The notes under the pieces were generated by a model. It saw nothing but the letters and a program-made list of their open reading frames with translations, had not been told where the DNA came from and ran no database searches. Positions 31,858 to 39,952 of a DNA stretch of 44,645 nt are shown piece by piece. The stretch lies in IMG/VR virus record IMGVR_UViG_3300021440_000044, positions 1 to 44,645 of that record. The stretch is one strand, 5' to 3'. Made by a program: the position numbers and the translations under genes. How positions within the stretch are numbered: the stretch's first letter is position 1; every line of letters starts with the position of its first letter. The stretch is from a virus.

Positions 31858-31972
31858 CAAATGTAGTTATTTTTTGTAAAAATCGCGTTAAATCGCTTTT
31901 CTTTTCAAAAATGGGTAATTCCTCATCTTTTCGCCAAAAGTCGCTTAAATCGCCCGAAATCGCGTTTAATGG
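31858..31972 (-). promoter_or_regulatory. Intergenic control region: -7 element and two AAATCGC pairs
   Basis: Minus-strand TACATTTG at 31858-31865 (no clear -33). Plus-strand AAATCGC occurs at 31880, 31890, 31947 and 31957, so each pair is spaced exactly 10 bases. Between the pairs lies GGGTAATTCCTCATCTTT (31914-31931). Looks like an operator or binding region. Confidence 0.5.
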
Positions 31973-33510
31973 ACCCGGACGCCACGATTAGCCGCGCCGT
32001 ATGGCTTCGTGTTCCCGTCGGCAATTTCCTTTTCGTATATGCCGGTCAATCCGTCGGCGTCGTCGTCGTGGTCGTTGGCGTCAAACTTGCGCAAGAATCC
32101 AACAATATGGTCGTGGAATTTCTTGTACCGCGTTTCCCATCCGAACGGCATAATGATATGTTGATTTACAAACGGCGCATCCGTGACAATACGGGATTCT
32201 TTGTTTTCGCCTTGGTAAAACGGAACGGTCAACGCCCGAACCTTTTTTTTCACGGTCTTTTCGAATTGGGAACCGCCGTTGTTCGATTCAATCCACGCTT
32301 TTTGAACGCCATTGTTGTTTATCATCCGGGGAACGGTTACGGCCGTAACGTCGGTTGATTCGTCGGTAAATTCAATGTCGGTTATCAACGCAAACAATAA
32401 CGGTTCATACCGGCGTTTGTTCTCATTCCAAATTTGGTTTTCCGATTTGTAAATGTCATAAGACGCGGCAAACAAAAAGTCGTCGCCTTGGTCTGCAACA
32501 TCCACGTAACAACCCGAACGGATATATTGGCCCCAATCCGATTTTTCCACCCACGTTTTGAACGGTTGGTAAAGAAACGCGGTTGCTTCGCCCGGGTTCC
32601 CTTGGTACAGGCATTGGAAACCCAACGGGTCCAATTGTTTTTGCGCCAAAAGTCGTTCCAACGAATGGCGTTGCGCCCACAACGGTTGCCCGGCTTCGCG
32701 TTGGTCAATTTCCGTTGGTTTTCCCGTTTTGATTGCTTCGAAATTGACCAATACCCACGCCCCGGCCGGGATGTTTTCAAGGTCCGCCCACGATTCGACG
32801 AACACGACCTTTTCCGAATCAATGATTTTGCCAATAATGTCGTCGGGATGCCATCGCGTAAACACGATAAGTTGTTGGGAATCGTTGTGCAAACGGGTTT
32901 GTGCGACCTTTGTAAACCAATCCCACGCGGCCGCCCGGATTATCGGGCTATTCGCTTCCGCCGAATCCTTGTACAAATCATCGTAAATCATAACGTCAAC
33001 CGTCTTTGACGTCAACGAACCGCCACGGCCGACGACACGCAACGAACCGGTATGATTCACGATTTCGAACACATCCGAATTGCGCAAATAATTGTTGGCA
33101 ACCGTTACCACGTTGGACCCGTTCAATTGCGTATCGGGGAATATGGCCCGGTATTTATCCGAATCAATCAACCGTTGAACGTCCCGGTTGAAATCCTTTG
33201 CAATGGTCGCCGCGTATGAACAAATGCATATCTTCAAATCCGGAAAATTGCCCAACATATCGGACGGAAGAAAGCGGCTTGAACCTTGCGATTTGCCGTG
33301 TTGCGGCGGGGCCTGTACAATTAGTTTTTTGATTTGCCGTTTGGCGAACCGGTCTAATACGGCATAATAAGCACGATGAAACGGCGTTGGTTGAAAGTTC
33401 GGTTCCATATATTGCGCATACCACAACAGGTTGCGCCGTGCGCCCTCTTGCAAAAACATTTCCGGGTGTTCGGTCAACAACCGGGTTATTTGCATCGTAT
33501 CAACGTCCAT
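31966..33510 (-). CDS. terL: Terminase large subunit
   Basis: A 514-aa packaging motor. ATPase: Walker A-like QAPPQHGKSQ at 66-75 and Walker B VMIYDD at 173-178. The RNase H-like nuclease domain shows YVDVADQGDD (D337/D340) and a late acidic DDDADG near residue 485. Complete, with a normal C-terminus. The circularly permuted look of the assembly fits headful packaging, but type cannot be fixed from sequence alone. A CCGGCGGA hairpin precedes the ATG by 22 bases. Confidence 0.95.
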   Translation of the reverse strand: MDVDTMQITRLLTEHPEMFLQEGARRNLLWYAQYMEPNFQPTPFHRAYYAVLDRFAKRQIKKLIVQAPPQHGKSQGSSRFLPSDMLGNFPDLKICICSYAATIAKDFNRDVQRLIDSDKYRAIFPDTQLNGSNVVTVANNYLRNSDVFEIVNHTGSLRVVGRGGSLTSKTVDVMIYDDLYKDSAEANSPIIRAAAWDWFTKVAQTRLHNDSQQLIVFTRWHPDDIIGKIIDSEKVVFVESWADLENIPAGAWVLVNFEAIKTGKPTEIDQREAGQPLWAQRHSLERLLAQKQLDPLGFQCLYQGNPGEATAFLYQPFKTWVEKSDWGQYIRSGCYVDVADQGDDFLFAASYDIYKSENQIWNENKRRYEPLLFALITDIEFTDESTDVTAVTVPRMINNNGVQKAWIESNNGGSQFEKTVKKKVRALTVPFYQGENKESRIVTDAPFVNQHIIMPFGWETRYKKFHDHIVGFLRKFDANDHDDDADGLTGIYEKEIADGNTKPYGAANRGVRVH

Positions 33511-33532
33511 CGTTAAATTCTGTTAAAATGGT

Positions 33533-33567
33533 CCGGCGGATAACGGGCCGGGTATCGCTTCCGCCGG
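33533..33567 (-). promoter_or_regulatory. CCGGCGGA hairpin leader of terL
   Basis: An eight-base stem CCGGCGGA/TCCGCCGG with an interior CGGGCCGGG, 22 bases before the terminase ATG. No T run. Confidence 0.65.
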
Positions 33568-33608
33568 GCCGTGGAAAATGGAAAGGTACAACTATTCAAT
33601 ATTGTTTG

Positions 33609-33959
33609 TTATTCCGGCCTTTTTTCCAAATCAAAAGTCAATCCAACCATCCCATCATCATACAAGATTTGTTGTTTGAATCCGTTACGTTTGTACCAAT
33701 CAACCACCCATTGTTCCGGGTCCGCCCACAAACACAACATTTTTGCACCCATTTCCCGGGCGTGTTCCTTTGCCGCGCTTAACAAATCGTTTCCAAGCCC
33801 ATAACCCCGGGCCGATTCCCACACAATAACCTCGGACAAATACGCCACGGCCGGGTTTTCGTCCTCAATGGATAATTGGCACAATGCACGGCCGTCTGCA
33901 ATTACGATTGTGTCTTTACGGCCCCAACGCCAAGTGTTCCGATGAATATATTTTGCCAT
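33609..33959 (-). CDS. GNAT-family acetyltransferase (116 aa)
   Basis: Starts MAKYIHRNTWRWGRKD at ATG 33959; an upstream TTG is rejected. Central YLSEVIVWESARGYGLGNDLL is the acetyl-CoA pyrophosphate loop (motif A, RGxGxG/A-like), then AREMGAKMLCLWADPE and VDWYKRNGFKQQ. Inserted between the terminase subunits, a common place for accessory genes. Substrate unknown; may modify a host or toxin target. Confidence 0.85.
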   Translation of the reverse strand: MAKYIHRNTWRWGRKDTIVIADGRALCQLSIEDENPAVAYLSEVIVWESARGYGLGNDLLSAAKEHAREMGAKMLCLWADPEQWVVDWYKRNGFKQQILYDDGMVGLTFDLEKRPE

Positions 33960-33961
33960 AA

Positions 33962-34132
33962 TCAATTATCAATTCCAATGTTTGCCACATTCGGCCACCG
34001 TGCGTTCATAAACGCAATAATGGAACGTTGCACCCGTTCAAACTGTTCGTCGGTCAACGACCGGCCCAAATGGATAATAATAACATCTTCGTTCGGGTCG
34101 TCCGGTCCATCCGTCTTACTGAATCCCGCCAT
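33962..34132 (-). CDS. Small hypothetical protein (56 aa)
   Basis: ATG at 34130-34132 (overlapping the terS stop, TAATG) to TGA at 33962-33964, just ahead of the acetyltransferase ATG. Begins MAGFSKTDGPDDPNEDV and contains SLTDEQFERVQRSIIAFM. The perfect coupling on both sides is the evidence. Function unknown. Confidence 0.72.
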   Translation of the reverse strand: MAGFSKTDGPDDPNEDVIIIHLGRSLTDEQFERVQRSIIAFMNARWPNVANIGIDN

Positions 34133-34686
34133 TATTTCCCGTTTATCGCGTCAATAACTTGCGCCAACAGGTTATCCGGAACGTTGGCCAAGGTAATGCC
34201 CGGTTTGGTTTCCGTTTCAATCTTTCCGGTCAATTCTTGGATGTGCTTATTGGACCATTCGCCCGGTGCGCGGTTGCACAACGCAAAGATAATCGCGGTT
34301 GGATTCGGCGCGGCCTTTTTGTGGACAATCTTTTTTTTGACCTCAACCATTTTTCCGTTTTTGTCCAACGCCGATTCGGTCGTGGTTTCGTCCCATTCGT
34401 ACCCACGTATCAATTCCAACAACGAACGCTTGGAATCAACGACCAATTGGGAATCGTACCATTCTTGGTATTCCTGTTCGGCCTTTTTAACCTTTGCCGA
34501 AAATTCCGAATCGTCGCGCAAATGCCGGTAAAACGAATCGTGGCCAACACGGGCGGACGTGTACGCATCTTTGTACGATTTACCGGCGGCAATGGCCTTG
34601 CACATAATATCCACTTTGGCGTCCGTCCATTGCGGTTTCCGCCCGGGCTTTTTCTTTGTTTCGGTCTGTTCTTTCGGGGTTGGCAT
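34132..34686 (-). CDS. terS: Terminase small subunit
   Basis: A 184-aa protein. The N-terminal helix-turn-helix (DAKVDIMCKAIAAGKSYKDA, then RVGHDSFYRHLRD) recognises the packaging site; the central helices (AEQEYQEWYDSQLVVDSKRS) oligomerise. Place directly upstream of terL supports the call. A TATCTTTG element lies at 34703-34710, 16 bases before the ATG, so it likely opens the late operon. Confidence 0.87.
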   Translation of the reverse strand: MPTPKEQTETKKKPGRKPQWTDAKVDIMCKAIAAGKSYKDAYTSARVGHDSFYRHLRDDSEFSAKVKKAEQEYQEWYDSQLVVDSKRSLLELIRGYEWDETTTESALDKNGKMVEVKKKIVHKKAAPNPTAIIFALCNRAPGEWSNKHIQELTGKIETETKPGITLANVPDNLLAQVIDAINGK

Positions 34687-34702
34687 AACGAATCGGTTTT
34701 TG

Positions 34703-34710
34703 CAAAGATA
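34703..34710 (-). promoter_or_regulatory. TATCTTTG -7 element before terS
   Basis: A perfect -7 consensus close to the terS ATG. TTTG lies only 10 bases further upstream, not the usual 19, so this may be an activator-dependent late promoter. Confidence 0.5.
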
Positions 34711-34743
34711 AGAATAATTCCAAATATGACGATTCCCCGGGCG

Positions 34744-34911
34744 TCAATGCGTCCGTGGTTTCGGGCTTACTGAAATACACGCGGGGTTGTCCGGGTCCAC
34801 GCAAGTTTGAGCAATAGGACACCAACGGCCAATAAACCACCATCCGGATTTGGCACAATGTTCGCAATCGCGGCATTTCAAATCGGTTAATCGTTCGGTT
34901 TCTGTTGCCAT
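34744..34911 (-). CDS. Cys-rich small protein (55 aa)
   Basis: Starts MATETERLTDLKC at ATG 34911, overlapping the upstream stop by 25 bases. CRDCEHC, WCPIAQTC and PAC could bind one or two zinc ions. Last gene of the early block before the late promoter. Unknown function. Confidence 0.7.
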   Translation of the reverse strand: MATETERLTDLKCRDCEHCAKSGWWFIGRWCPIAQTCVDPDNPACISVSPKPRTH

Positions 34912-35237
34912 TGCTTCAAACGTTCCTTTATTTGTTTCAATGTCCAACAATCCGGGTTGGCTTTACAGAAATGCAAGAATCCATCCCGGCCCAATTTCCG
35001 GTAAATCGGTAACACGTCGGTACGTACCAAATCGGCCGGTTCCCCGGGTTCAATCGCCTTTTCGCGTCCGGCCTTTTGTGCTTCCATCGAACATTCAAAA
35101 ATGTCTTTGCCATCTTTGTTACAAATGACATAATCGTATTTCCCAAAATGGATGCGGCCGGTATACCGGGCAATGGACAAATGGGAATTGGCCCAAAACG
35201 ATTCCGCCATTGCCAACGGTAATTTTTCATTGTTCAT
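34887..35237 (-). CDS. Hypothetical protein (116 aa)
   Basis: ATG-started, overlapping the 103-aa gene by 4 bases. FWANSHLSIARYTGRIHFGK, DYVICNKDGKDIFECSMEA and a helical C-terminus are like small proteins of Bacteroidales phages that I cannot assign. No enzyme motif. Confidence 0.72.
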   Translation of the reverse strand: MNNEKLPLAMAESFWANSHLSIARYTGRIHFGKYDYVICNKDGKDIFECSMEAQKAGREKAIEPGEPADLVRTDVLPIYRKLGRDGFLHFCKANPDCWTLKQIKERLKQWQQKPND

Positions 35238-35545
35238 TCCTGTTCGATTTTAGGGATAAATGCCGCATCCGGGCAACCGTCGTTGTAAAACTTGACGCGG
35301 ACCAAAAGGGCGTGGCGGTCGGCGTCGTCCTTAATGGAAATAAGACGTTTTCCCGTCCGGCCCTCTATTGCGTCCCAAATGGCCAAAATATATTGCGGGT
35401 CGTTGTGCTTTTCGTAATCCGCTTCGAAAAAATAATGGCTTCCGCCGTTCCTTGGTTCGCACGGTTTACCGGTCAACGATTCGACCATTTTACACAATTC
35501 GGCATCAAAGGCCGTTAATTTGGTTTGCCAATACTGTTGCATCAT
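35234..35545 (-). CDS. Hypothetical protein (103 aa)
   Basis: Starts with tandem ATGs (35545/35542) overlapping the previous stop. Helical N-terminus (KLTAFDAELCKMVESL) and a mixed C-terminus. No family recognised. Confidence 0.68.
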   Translation of the reverse strand: MMQQYWQTKLTAFDAELCKMVESLTGKPCEPRNGGSHYFFEADYEKHNDPQYILAIWDAIEGRTGKRLISIKDDADRHALLVRVKFYNDGCPDAAFIPKIEQE

Positions 35546-35718
35546 TCGCCGATTTCGTTAAACAACTTTTGTACGTTTTCATCTTCGCCGGTAACGGTCA
35601 CTTTGGCCGAATTGTTCCCGGCCACGGCGATTTCGGACAATTGGCAACCGTATTCGTCGCAATGGTCCTGTACGAACCGGGCCTTTTCAACAGGCAATAA
35701 CGTGGTTTTGATTGTCAT
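35542..35718 (-). CDS. Small hypothetical protein (58 aa)
   Basis: ATG at 35716-35718 (overlapping the ASCH gene stop) to TGA at 35542-35544. Begins MTIKTTLLPVEKARFVQDH and ends QKLFNEIGE, with a beta strand SAKVTVTGED. Stop and start overlaps on both sides support it. Unknown function. Confidence 0.72.
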   Translation of the reverse strand: MTIKTTLLPVEKARFVQDHCDEYGCQLSEIAVAGNNSAKVTVTGEDENVQKLFNEIGE

Positions 35719-36227
35719 TTTGCGTTTCTGTTAATTCTCTTTTTCAACATATCCCATCCGTCCGGCCCCAACGCCATTTCCCGGGGATATTCCGTAATGT
35801 CGTCTTTCGGAACGATAAGATTGTAAACGCCCAATTGTCCGCGTATCGGCATTTCCACGACGCGGCGCGGGTTGCGCATCATCCATCCGTAACCCTTGCG
35901 CGGGCGTTCCTGTTCCGGAATACAGGTTGCGGCCCAATCTTCCGGCGTGAAATCTTCGATTGGTTTAACGTCATACAATTCCACGAATCCGCAAGTGACG
36001 CCGGACAACCGGCCCGGGATTTCGGGTTTTGAGGACGAACAAACCAACAGGTCGCCCCGGTAATTGGTGTTCCGGGTGCGGACCTCAATTGTTTTGGCGG
36101 CGTGGTATTCGCCGGATTCATCCCGGAACACAACACGGGTTAAAAAATCCGCGTATGGTTGTTTGACCGACAACGCCTTGAAAACGTCGTGTTGGTCCGG
36201 GTTGTAATCTTTACGGTCAATTTGCAT
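35715..36227 (-). CDS. ASCH-domain protein (170 aa)
   Basis: The N-terminal ALSVKQPYADFL, then KTIEVRTRNTNYRGDLLVCS is the ASCH signature (QP-A--I, K--E-R, RG). ASCH proteins bind RNA and are found near translation and mobile elements; some act as N4-acetylcytidine hydrolases. The C-terminal half is less typical. Part of the early operon with SSB upstream. Confidence 0.85.
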   Translation of the reverse strand: MQIDRKDYNPDQHDVFKALSVKQPYADFLTRVVFRDESGEYHAAKTIEVRTRNTNYRGDLLVCSSSKPEIPGRLSGVTCGFVELYDVKPIEDFTPEDWAATCIPEQERPRKGYGWMMRNPRRVVEMPIRGQLGVYNLIVPKDDITEYPREMALGPDGWDMLKKRINRNAK

Positions 36228-36238
36228 AATCGTTCGGT

Positions 36239-36664
36239 TTAGAATCCGGCGGGTAAATCATCATCGCCGCCCATCGGTTGATAACCGCCGGTCGGCCGGT
36301 ATTCGGGTTCCGGGGCCGGTGCCTGTTCGCGCTTTTGGCCGCCCAACAATTCCATTTCTTCCACGACAATTTCGGTAACGTAACGGGTTTGCCCGGCGTT
36401 GTCTTGGTATTGACGGGTTTGTATCTTTCCCTCAATCAAAAGCGGGGTTCCCTTTTTCACGTACTGTTCGCACACGCCCGCAAGGCCGGTGCGCTTGACA
36501 ACGATATTGTGCCAATCTGTTACGTCGGGAATCTGTTTGCCGTCCCGGGTCGTAAAGCCGCGTTCGGTCGTTGCCAACGTAAATTGCGCGACCTTTCCGC
36601 CATCTTGGAACGTGGTAATTCGCGGGTCTTGGCCAACGTTCCCTTTCAAAAATACTTTGTTCAT
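36239..36664 (-). CDS. ssb: Single-stranded DNA-binding protein
   Basis: Starts MNKVFLKGNVGQDP at ATG 36664; an upstream TTG extension is rejected. The OB fold spans residues 1-110 with the SSB pattern of strands (TLATTERGF, TDWHNIVVKRTGLA, KKGTPLLIEGKIQTRQY). A short Pro/Gly linker leads to the acidic tip DDDLPAGF, comparable to the DDDIPF tail that binds host repair proteins. Protects ssDNA for replication and annealing. Confidence 0.93.
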   Translation of the reverse strand: MNKVFLKGNVGQDPRITTFQDGGKVAQFTLATTERGFTTRDGKQIPDVTDWHNIVVKRTGLAGVCEQYVKKGTPLLIEGKIQTRQYQDNAGQTRYVTEIVVEEMELLGGQKREQAPAPEPEYRPTGGYQPMGGDDDLPAGF

Positions 36665-36699
36665 TTTGTAAACTGTTTCGCCAAATTTAACAATAATTT

Positions 36700-37020
36700 T
36701 CAATCATCGAATTTTACGCCATCCAACAGGAACCGGCGTTTGTCCTTTGACCAACCGGCCGCCGCGTTTAGGGCGTCCCGGTCCGCATCCCGGACAAATT
36801 CGACCCAATACCCGCCGTTGTGGCCGCTTTCGACAATCCGGACCAACCGGCCGACGATATAACGCCGGAATTGCTTGTATGCGCTTGCGTCGTTCAAGTC
36901 AACAACGCGCCGGGTGTGTTTCGGGTGCGGCGTCTTTGGTACGCGGCCGTTCCTTTTGAAATTCGCCTTGGCAAAATCTTTCCGGATTGACCGGAGCACC
37001 AATTCGTTGTAATCTTTCAT
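36700..37020 (-). CDS. Hypothetical basic protein (106 aa)
   Basis: Starts MKDYNELVLRSIRKDFAKAN at ATG 37020, overlapping the upstream stop (ATGA). Basic N-terminal half with PKTPHPKHTRR and a C-terminal GRLVRIVESGHNGGYWVEF strand region. May bind nucleic acid. Family unknown. Confidence 0.68.
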   Translation of the reverse strand: MKDYNELVLRSIRKDFAKANFKRNGRVPKTPHPKHTRRVVDLNDASAYKQFRRYIVGRLVRIVESGHNGGYWVEFVRDADRDALNAAAGWSKDKRRFLLDGVKFDD

Positions 37021-37268
37021 TCCGGATTGTATATGCCGGGTTTGTCGGCCGTTAACAATACGGGTTGCACCGGTTGGCCGAAAGTCAATACAGATAACCA
37101 AATTTTCCCGGTTTCCTGTACCCGTTTGATTTCTTCCGGGGAAAGTTCCCAACACGTATTTATTTGGCCCGTTTCGGGATTTCCGACAAGTTCGGCCGGT
37201 AACGGTGTATATTCGGGTTGATTCGCACCGAAAACGGCGTTTACGCCATCAAATATAATCGGTTCCAT
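37017..37268 (-). CDS. Small hypothetical protein (83 aa)
   Basis: ATG-started. Contains ELSPEEIKRVQETGKIWLSV, then TFGQPVQPVLLT, a motif I recall in small proteins from varied phages without known function. Confidence 0.72.
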   Translation of the reverse strand: MEPIIFDGVNAVFGANQPEYTPLPAELVGNPETGQINTCWELSPEEIKRVQETGKIWLSVLTFGQPVQPVLLTADKPGIYNPE

Positions 37269-37446
37269 ATTGAATTGTTATTGTTATCGGTTTCTTTGCT
37301 TTCAATGCCGGTGCAATCAACGGCCAAATCATTTCTTCCAATTCCTCGCCCACGTCGTTTGCATTGTGGCAAATTTTGATTACGCGGCTATTGTCGAACG
37401 CAAACGTTCCATCCGGTTCCGGGTAAATTTCCGCCTTACTTTGCAT
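37249..37446 (-). CDS. Small hypothetical protein (65 aa)
   Basis: ATG-started and overlapping both neighbours. Acidic middle (ANDVGEELEEMIWPLIAPAL) and a terminal strand KKPITITIQYG. No family recognised. Confidence 0.68.
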   Translation of the reverse strand: MQSKAEIYPEPDGTFAFDNSRVIKICHNANDVGEELEEMIWPLIAPALKAKKPITITIQYGTDYI

Positions 37447-37861
37447 TTCTGTATTCGTTTTTCAACTGTTCGATGGTCAACAGGTTTGCCCGGTATATTC
37501 TCATATTGCGCCGGTCGCCATTTTCCCAACGGTTGTGCATTTCGAACGAAAGGATATTAACGTTTCGCGGGTCGTGGGCCATTTCCGGGTGTGCGCCACG
37601 CGTCAAGATGTGGGAAATATACGTTGCCGAATATTGACGCAACGGGCGCATCGTTTCCGCGCAAATGTGCGGGTAATGGTCCCAACAAAACCGGTAAAAC
37701 CGTTCGTTTTCAGCCGGGGTGTGGCCGGTCCCGAACAATTCCCGTTGGATTGAAACCCGCAAACGGATTTCCATTGTAAAGCGCCGGTCAATCAACGGTT
37801 CGATTCCGTGCGCTTTGCAAAGGTCGTATTGTTCGCGGGTATCAATCAAAAACGGTTCCAT
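37436..37861 (-). CDS. HNH/NinG-like nuclease candidate (141 aa)
   Basis: The segment YSATYISHILTRGAHPEMAH, then DPRNVNILSFEMHNRWE has the His, paired residues and terminal Asn/His of HNH nucleases resembling phage NinG/Rap-type recombination proteins. It lies in the recombination cluster between SSB and ATPase. Unlike the two homing endonucleases it has no NUMOD domain. Activity inferred. Confidence 0.7.
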   Translation of the reverse strand: MEPFLIDTREQYDLCKAHGIEPLIDRRFTMEIRLRVSIQRELFGTGHTPAENERFYRFCWDHYPHICAETMRPLRQYSATYISHILTRGAHPEMAHDPRNVNILSFEMHNRWENGDRRNMRIYRANLLTIEQLKNEYRNAK

Positions 37862-37864
37862 CTG

Positions 37865-38485
37865 TTACGCTTCGGGCATATCGTCGGCACCATCCAACGG
37901 GTCCGGTTCATCATCGGCCGCGCCATTGTCGCCGAACAAAGACATTTGCGCCTGTTTGCCCTTGAACAAATACGCGTAAACCTCTTTTTTGATGGATTCC
38001 ACAATGGTTTCAAGTTCTTCTTCGAACCCGAACGAAATTGTGGCCATCTTAATGCGCGGGGTATTGATGCACGTTTTTAGGCCGTTGGGCGTTTCGAACA
38101 CGGACGTAATGACGACGCCCGTATTGTCGCCGGTCCCGGACCAAGCGACGCCGCGAACCTCAATTTTGCCCAACAGTTCGTCGGCGAAATTGCGGGCCAA
38201 CATCTTTTTAGATTCGGGCAATTTCATTTCGTCGGATTCCAATAAAGTAAGAAACGACGTAATGTTGAACACGCGGGCCACGATTGTACGCAAGTCCGTG
38301 AACATTGCCAACAAATCCGGGTGTACGTCGCGGGTACACGTTTCGTTCCGGTCAATCAACGACGTTTCGCCGTCAACGATTTGCGTTACTTGGTATTCCG
38401 CTTGGATTCCGCCTTTCGGCAACAACTTGACCTTGGACAAATTAAAGTCCTTTTCGGTCGGGATGGTCTGTAATTCTTTTTCCAT
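37865..38485 (-). CDS. Hypothetical protein, conserved in Bacteroidales phages (206 aa)
   Basis: ATG-started. GGIQAEYQVTQIVDGETSLI near residue 25 and an acidic, probably disordered C-terminus (ADDEPDPLDGADDMPEA). I recall it as a common early-region protein beside SSB and exonuclease genes without assigned role; a recombination accessory is a guess. Confidence 0.7.
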   Translation of the reverse strand: MEKELQTIPTEKDFNLSKVKLLPKGGIQAEYQVTQIVDGETSLIDRNETCTRDVHPDLLAMFTDLRTIVARVFNITSFLTLLESDEMKLPESKKMLARNFADELLGKIEVRGVAWSGTGDNTGVVITSVFETPNGLKTCINTPRIKMATISFGFEEELETIVESIKKEVYAYLFKGKQAQMSLFGDNGAADDEPDPLDGADDMPEA

Positions 38486-38498
38486 ATCGCTTTTTGTA

Positions 38499-38693
38499 TT
38501 AGGATTGTTTCGTGTTATCCGGGGCCGGTCCGGGTTCCAATACGGTTAACGCCACGTCAATAAGTTTAACCACATCTTCCAAAACGGCGACGTGTGCCGG
38601 GGAATGGTTGTGTTTCTTGGTGTGCGTCAACCAATTGTTGACAAATTCCCGCGTGAACGACGGGGTGTTGTGAAATTCAATTGTCTTTGGCAT
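38499..38693 (-). CDS. Small hypothetical protein (64 aa)
   Basis: Starts MPKTIEFHNTPSFTREFVN at ATG 38693. Helical, His-rich centre (THTKKHNHSPAH). The longer frame upstream shadows the neighbouring gene. Unknown. Confidence 0.66.
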   Translation of the reverse strand: MPKTIEFHNTPSFTREFVNNWLTHTKKHNHSPAHVAVLEDVVKLIDVALTVLEPGPAPDNTKQS

Positions 38694-38697
38694 ATTA

Positions 38698-38871
38698 TCA
38701 AACGTTAATGTGAATATCGCACATATTTTCGTGGTCGCAGTCTGTTTCGATTTGTATTTTAACCGAATACGCGCCAAATCTTAATCTTAAATCTTCCGTC
38801 ATCTTCAAAAACGTTGTCTTTAATGCGCGGATTTCCTTTGCCGCATCAACGGCCGCTTTCAATTCGGGCAT
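38698..38871 (-). CDS. Small hypothetical protein (57 aa)
   Basis: Starts MPELKAAVDAAKEIRALKT at ATG 38871, 35 bases after the DnaQ-like stop; an upstream TTG is possible. Helix followed by YSVKIQIETDCDHENMCDIH. Unknown. Confidence 0.62.
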   Translation of the reverse strand: MPELKAAVDAAKEIRALKTTFLKMTEDLRLRFGAYSVKIQIETDCDHENMCDIHINV

Positions 38872-38906
38872 ACAATCCAATATGCTGGGTTCGGGCTTTT
38901 CAATCG

Positions 38907-39749
38907 TTAAAAATCGTTTTGTTCCAACAGTTCGGCCGCCGCATCGCTTATTTTTGTGAAATTTTCGATTTCCGGGGCTTTCGCCGGTTGAATGGGTAAT
39001 TTATCATCTTTTTCGTTTGCGTCCAAAATAGGGCCATTTCCGGCCGTTTTCGGGGACGCGCCGAATTTCTTTGCCGAATCGGCCGCAATCTTGGCGGCGG
39101 AATCCGTCGGTTTGGCCTGTTCGGCCGTTTCTTCCGGGTATTCCTTAACCTTTAATTCGACCAATCCCAATTCAAGGATTACAGGCAAGCAACGGGCGAC
39201 CGCCTTTGTATCGTCCAACGCATCGTGTGCGTGGAACGTTTCTCCCGGGAAACAACGGGCGTACAGTTCGCCAAGATTCGGGAATTTCAGTTTTCCCCAA
39301 CTTGTGCGGGCGTCAACCCATTTCATTGTCGAACGCATCGTGTCAATTCGCTTTCCCTTGAACAACGCTTGTTCAACGTCGTTGGCGTCGTAATATTCCC
39401 GGCCAAGGTCGCGCAAGATGTTTGCTTTTACAATTCCGGTATCGAAATGGATGTTGTGGCCGCAAATCAACCCGGCGTCGTGGCAATCCTGTATAAACAT
39501 ATCCACGACGGCGGCGAACGGTTCGCCGTGTTCCATCGCGTATTCGGTCGTAATGCCGTGGATTTCCACGGTTTCGTCCGGGATTGTCCAACCATCCGGC
39601 CGGATAATGTGGTTTTCTACCTTGCAACCGTGAATCCACGCCATTTGCACGACGTGCGGGTATTCCATAAAGTCAACGTCCCATTTGGCGGCGCGGTCCG
39701 GAATCCCGGTCGTTTCAGTATCGAAAAATAAAACGTCGTTAATCGTCAT
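38907..39749 (-). CDS. DnaQ-like 3'-5' exonuclease (DEDDh)
   Basis: A 280-aa protein. DTETTG (D10, E12), HNIHFD (D103) and HDALDD (H175, D180) complete the DEDDh active site. The last 80 residues are an Ala/Glu/Lys-rich linker, and a short C-terminal helix may bind a host partner. No phage polymerase is present, so it may process ends or degrade host DNA or RNA. Confidence 0.9.
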   Translation of the reverse strand: MTINDVLFFDTETTGIPDRAAKWDVDFMEYPHVVQMAWIHGCKVENHIIRPDGWTIPDETVEIHGITTEYAMEHGEPFAAVVDMFIQDCHDAGLICGHNIHFDTGIVKANILRDLGREYYDANDVEQALFKGKRIDTMRSTMKWVDARTSWGKLKFPNLGELYARCFPGETFHAHDALDDTKAVARCLPVILELGLVELKVKEYPEETAEQAKPTDSAAKIAADSAKKFGASPKTAGNGPILDANEKDDKLPIQPAKAPEIENFTKISDAAAELLEQNDF

Positions 39750-39770
39750 AATGTCGTATCGCCTGTTGTG

Positions 39771-39941
39771 TTATTTGGTATCAAGAATCGCACGGGAACC
39801 GTCGGGTTTGTTGCCATAAAGCGTCCCGAATTTCATACCGTCCCATTCGCGCATTGCATCGGCCAATTTGTGTACGGTAAACGACCATCCGGAACCGGCA
39901 ATGGTAAAATTCACGTAATCTTTTTCGTTAATCTTTCGCAT
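39771..39941 (-). CDS. Small hypothetical protein (56 aa)
   Basis: ATG at 39939-39941 to TAA at 39771-39773. Begins MRKINEKDYVNFTIAGSGW and contains TVHKLADAMREW, an alpha/beta microprotein filling an otherwise empty gap. Codon use matches neighbours. Unknown. Confidence 0.72.
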   Translation of the reverse strand: MRKINEKDYVNFTIAGSGWSFTVHKLADAMREWDGMKFGTLYGNKPDGSRAILDTK

Positions 39942-39952
39942 ATCGGTAATTG

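Noticed and set aside
32240-32260. A8 run in terL and a similar run in terS as frameshift sites
   Set aside because: Both encode Lys-Lys-Lys in frame, with intact protein on both sides and no useful alternative frame.
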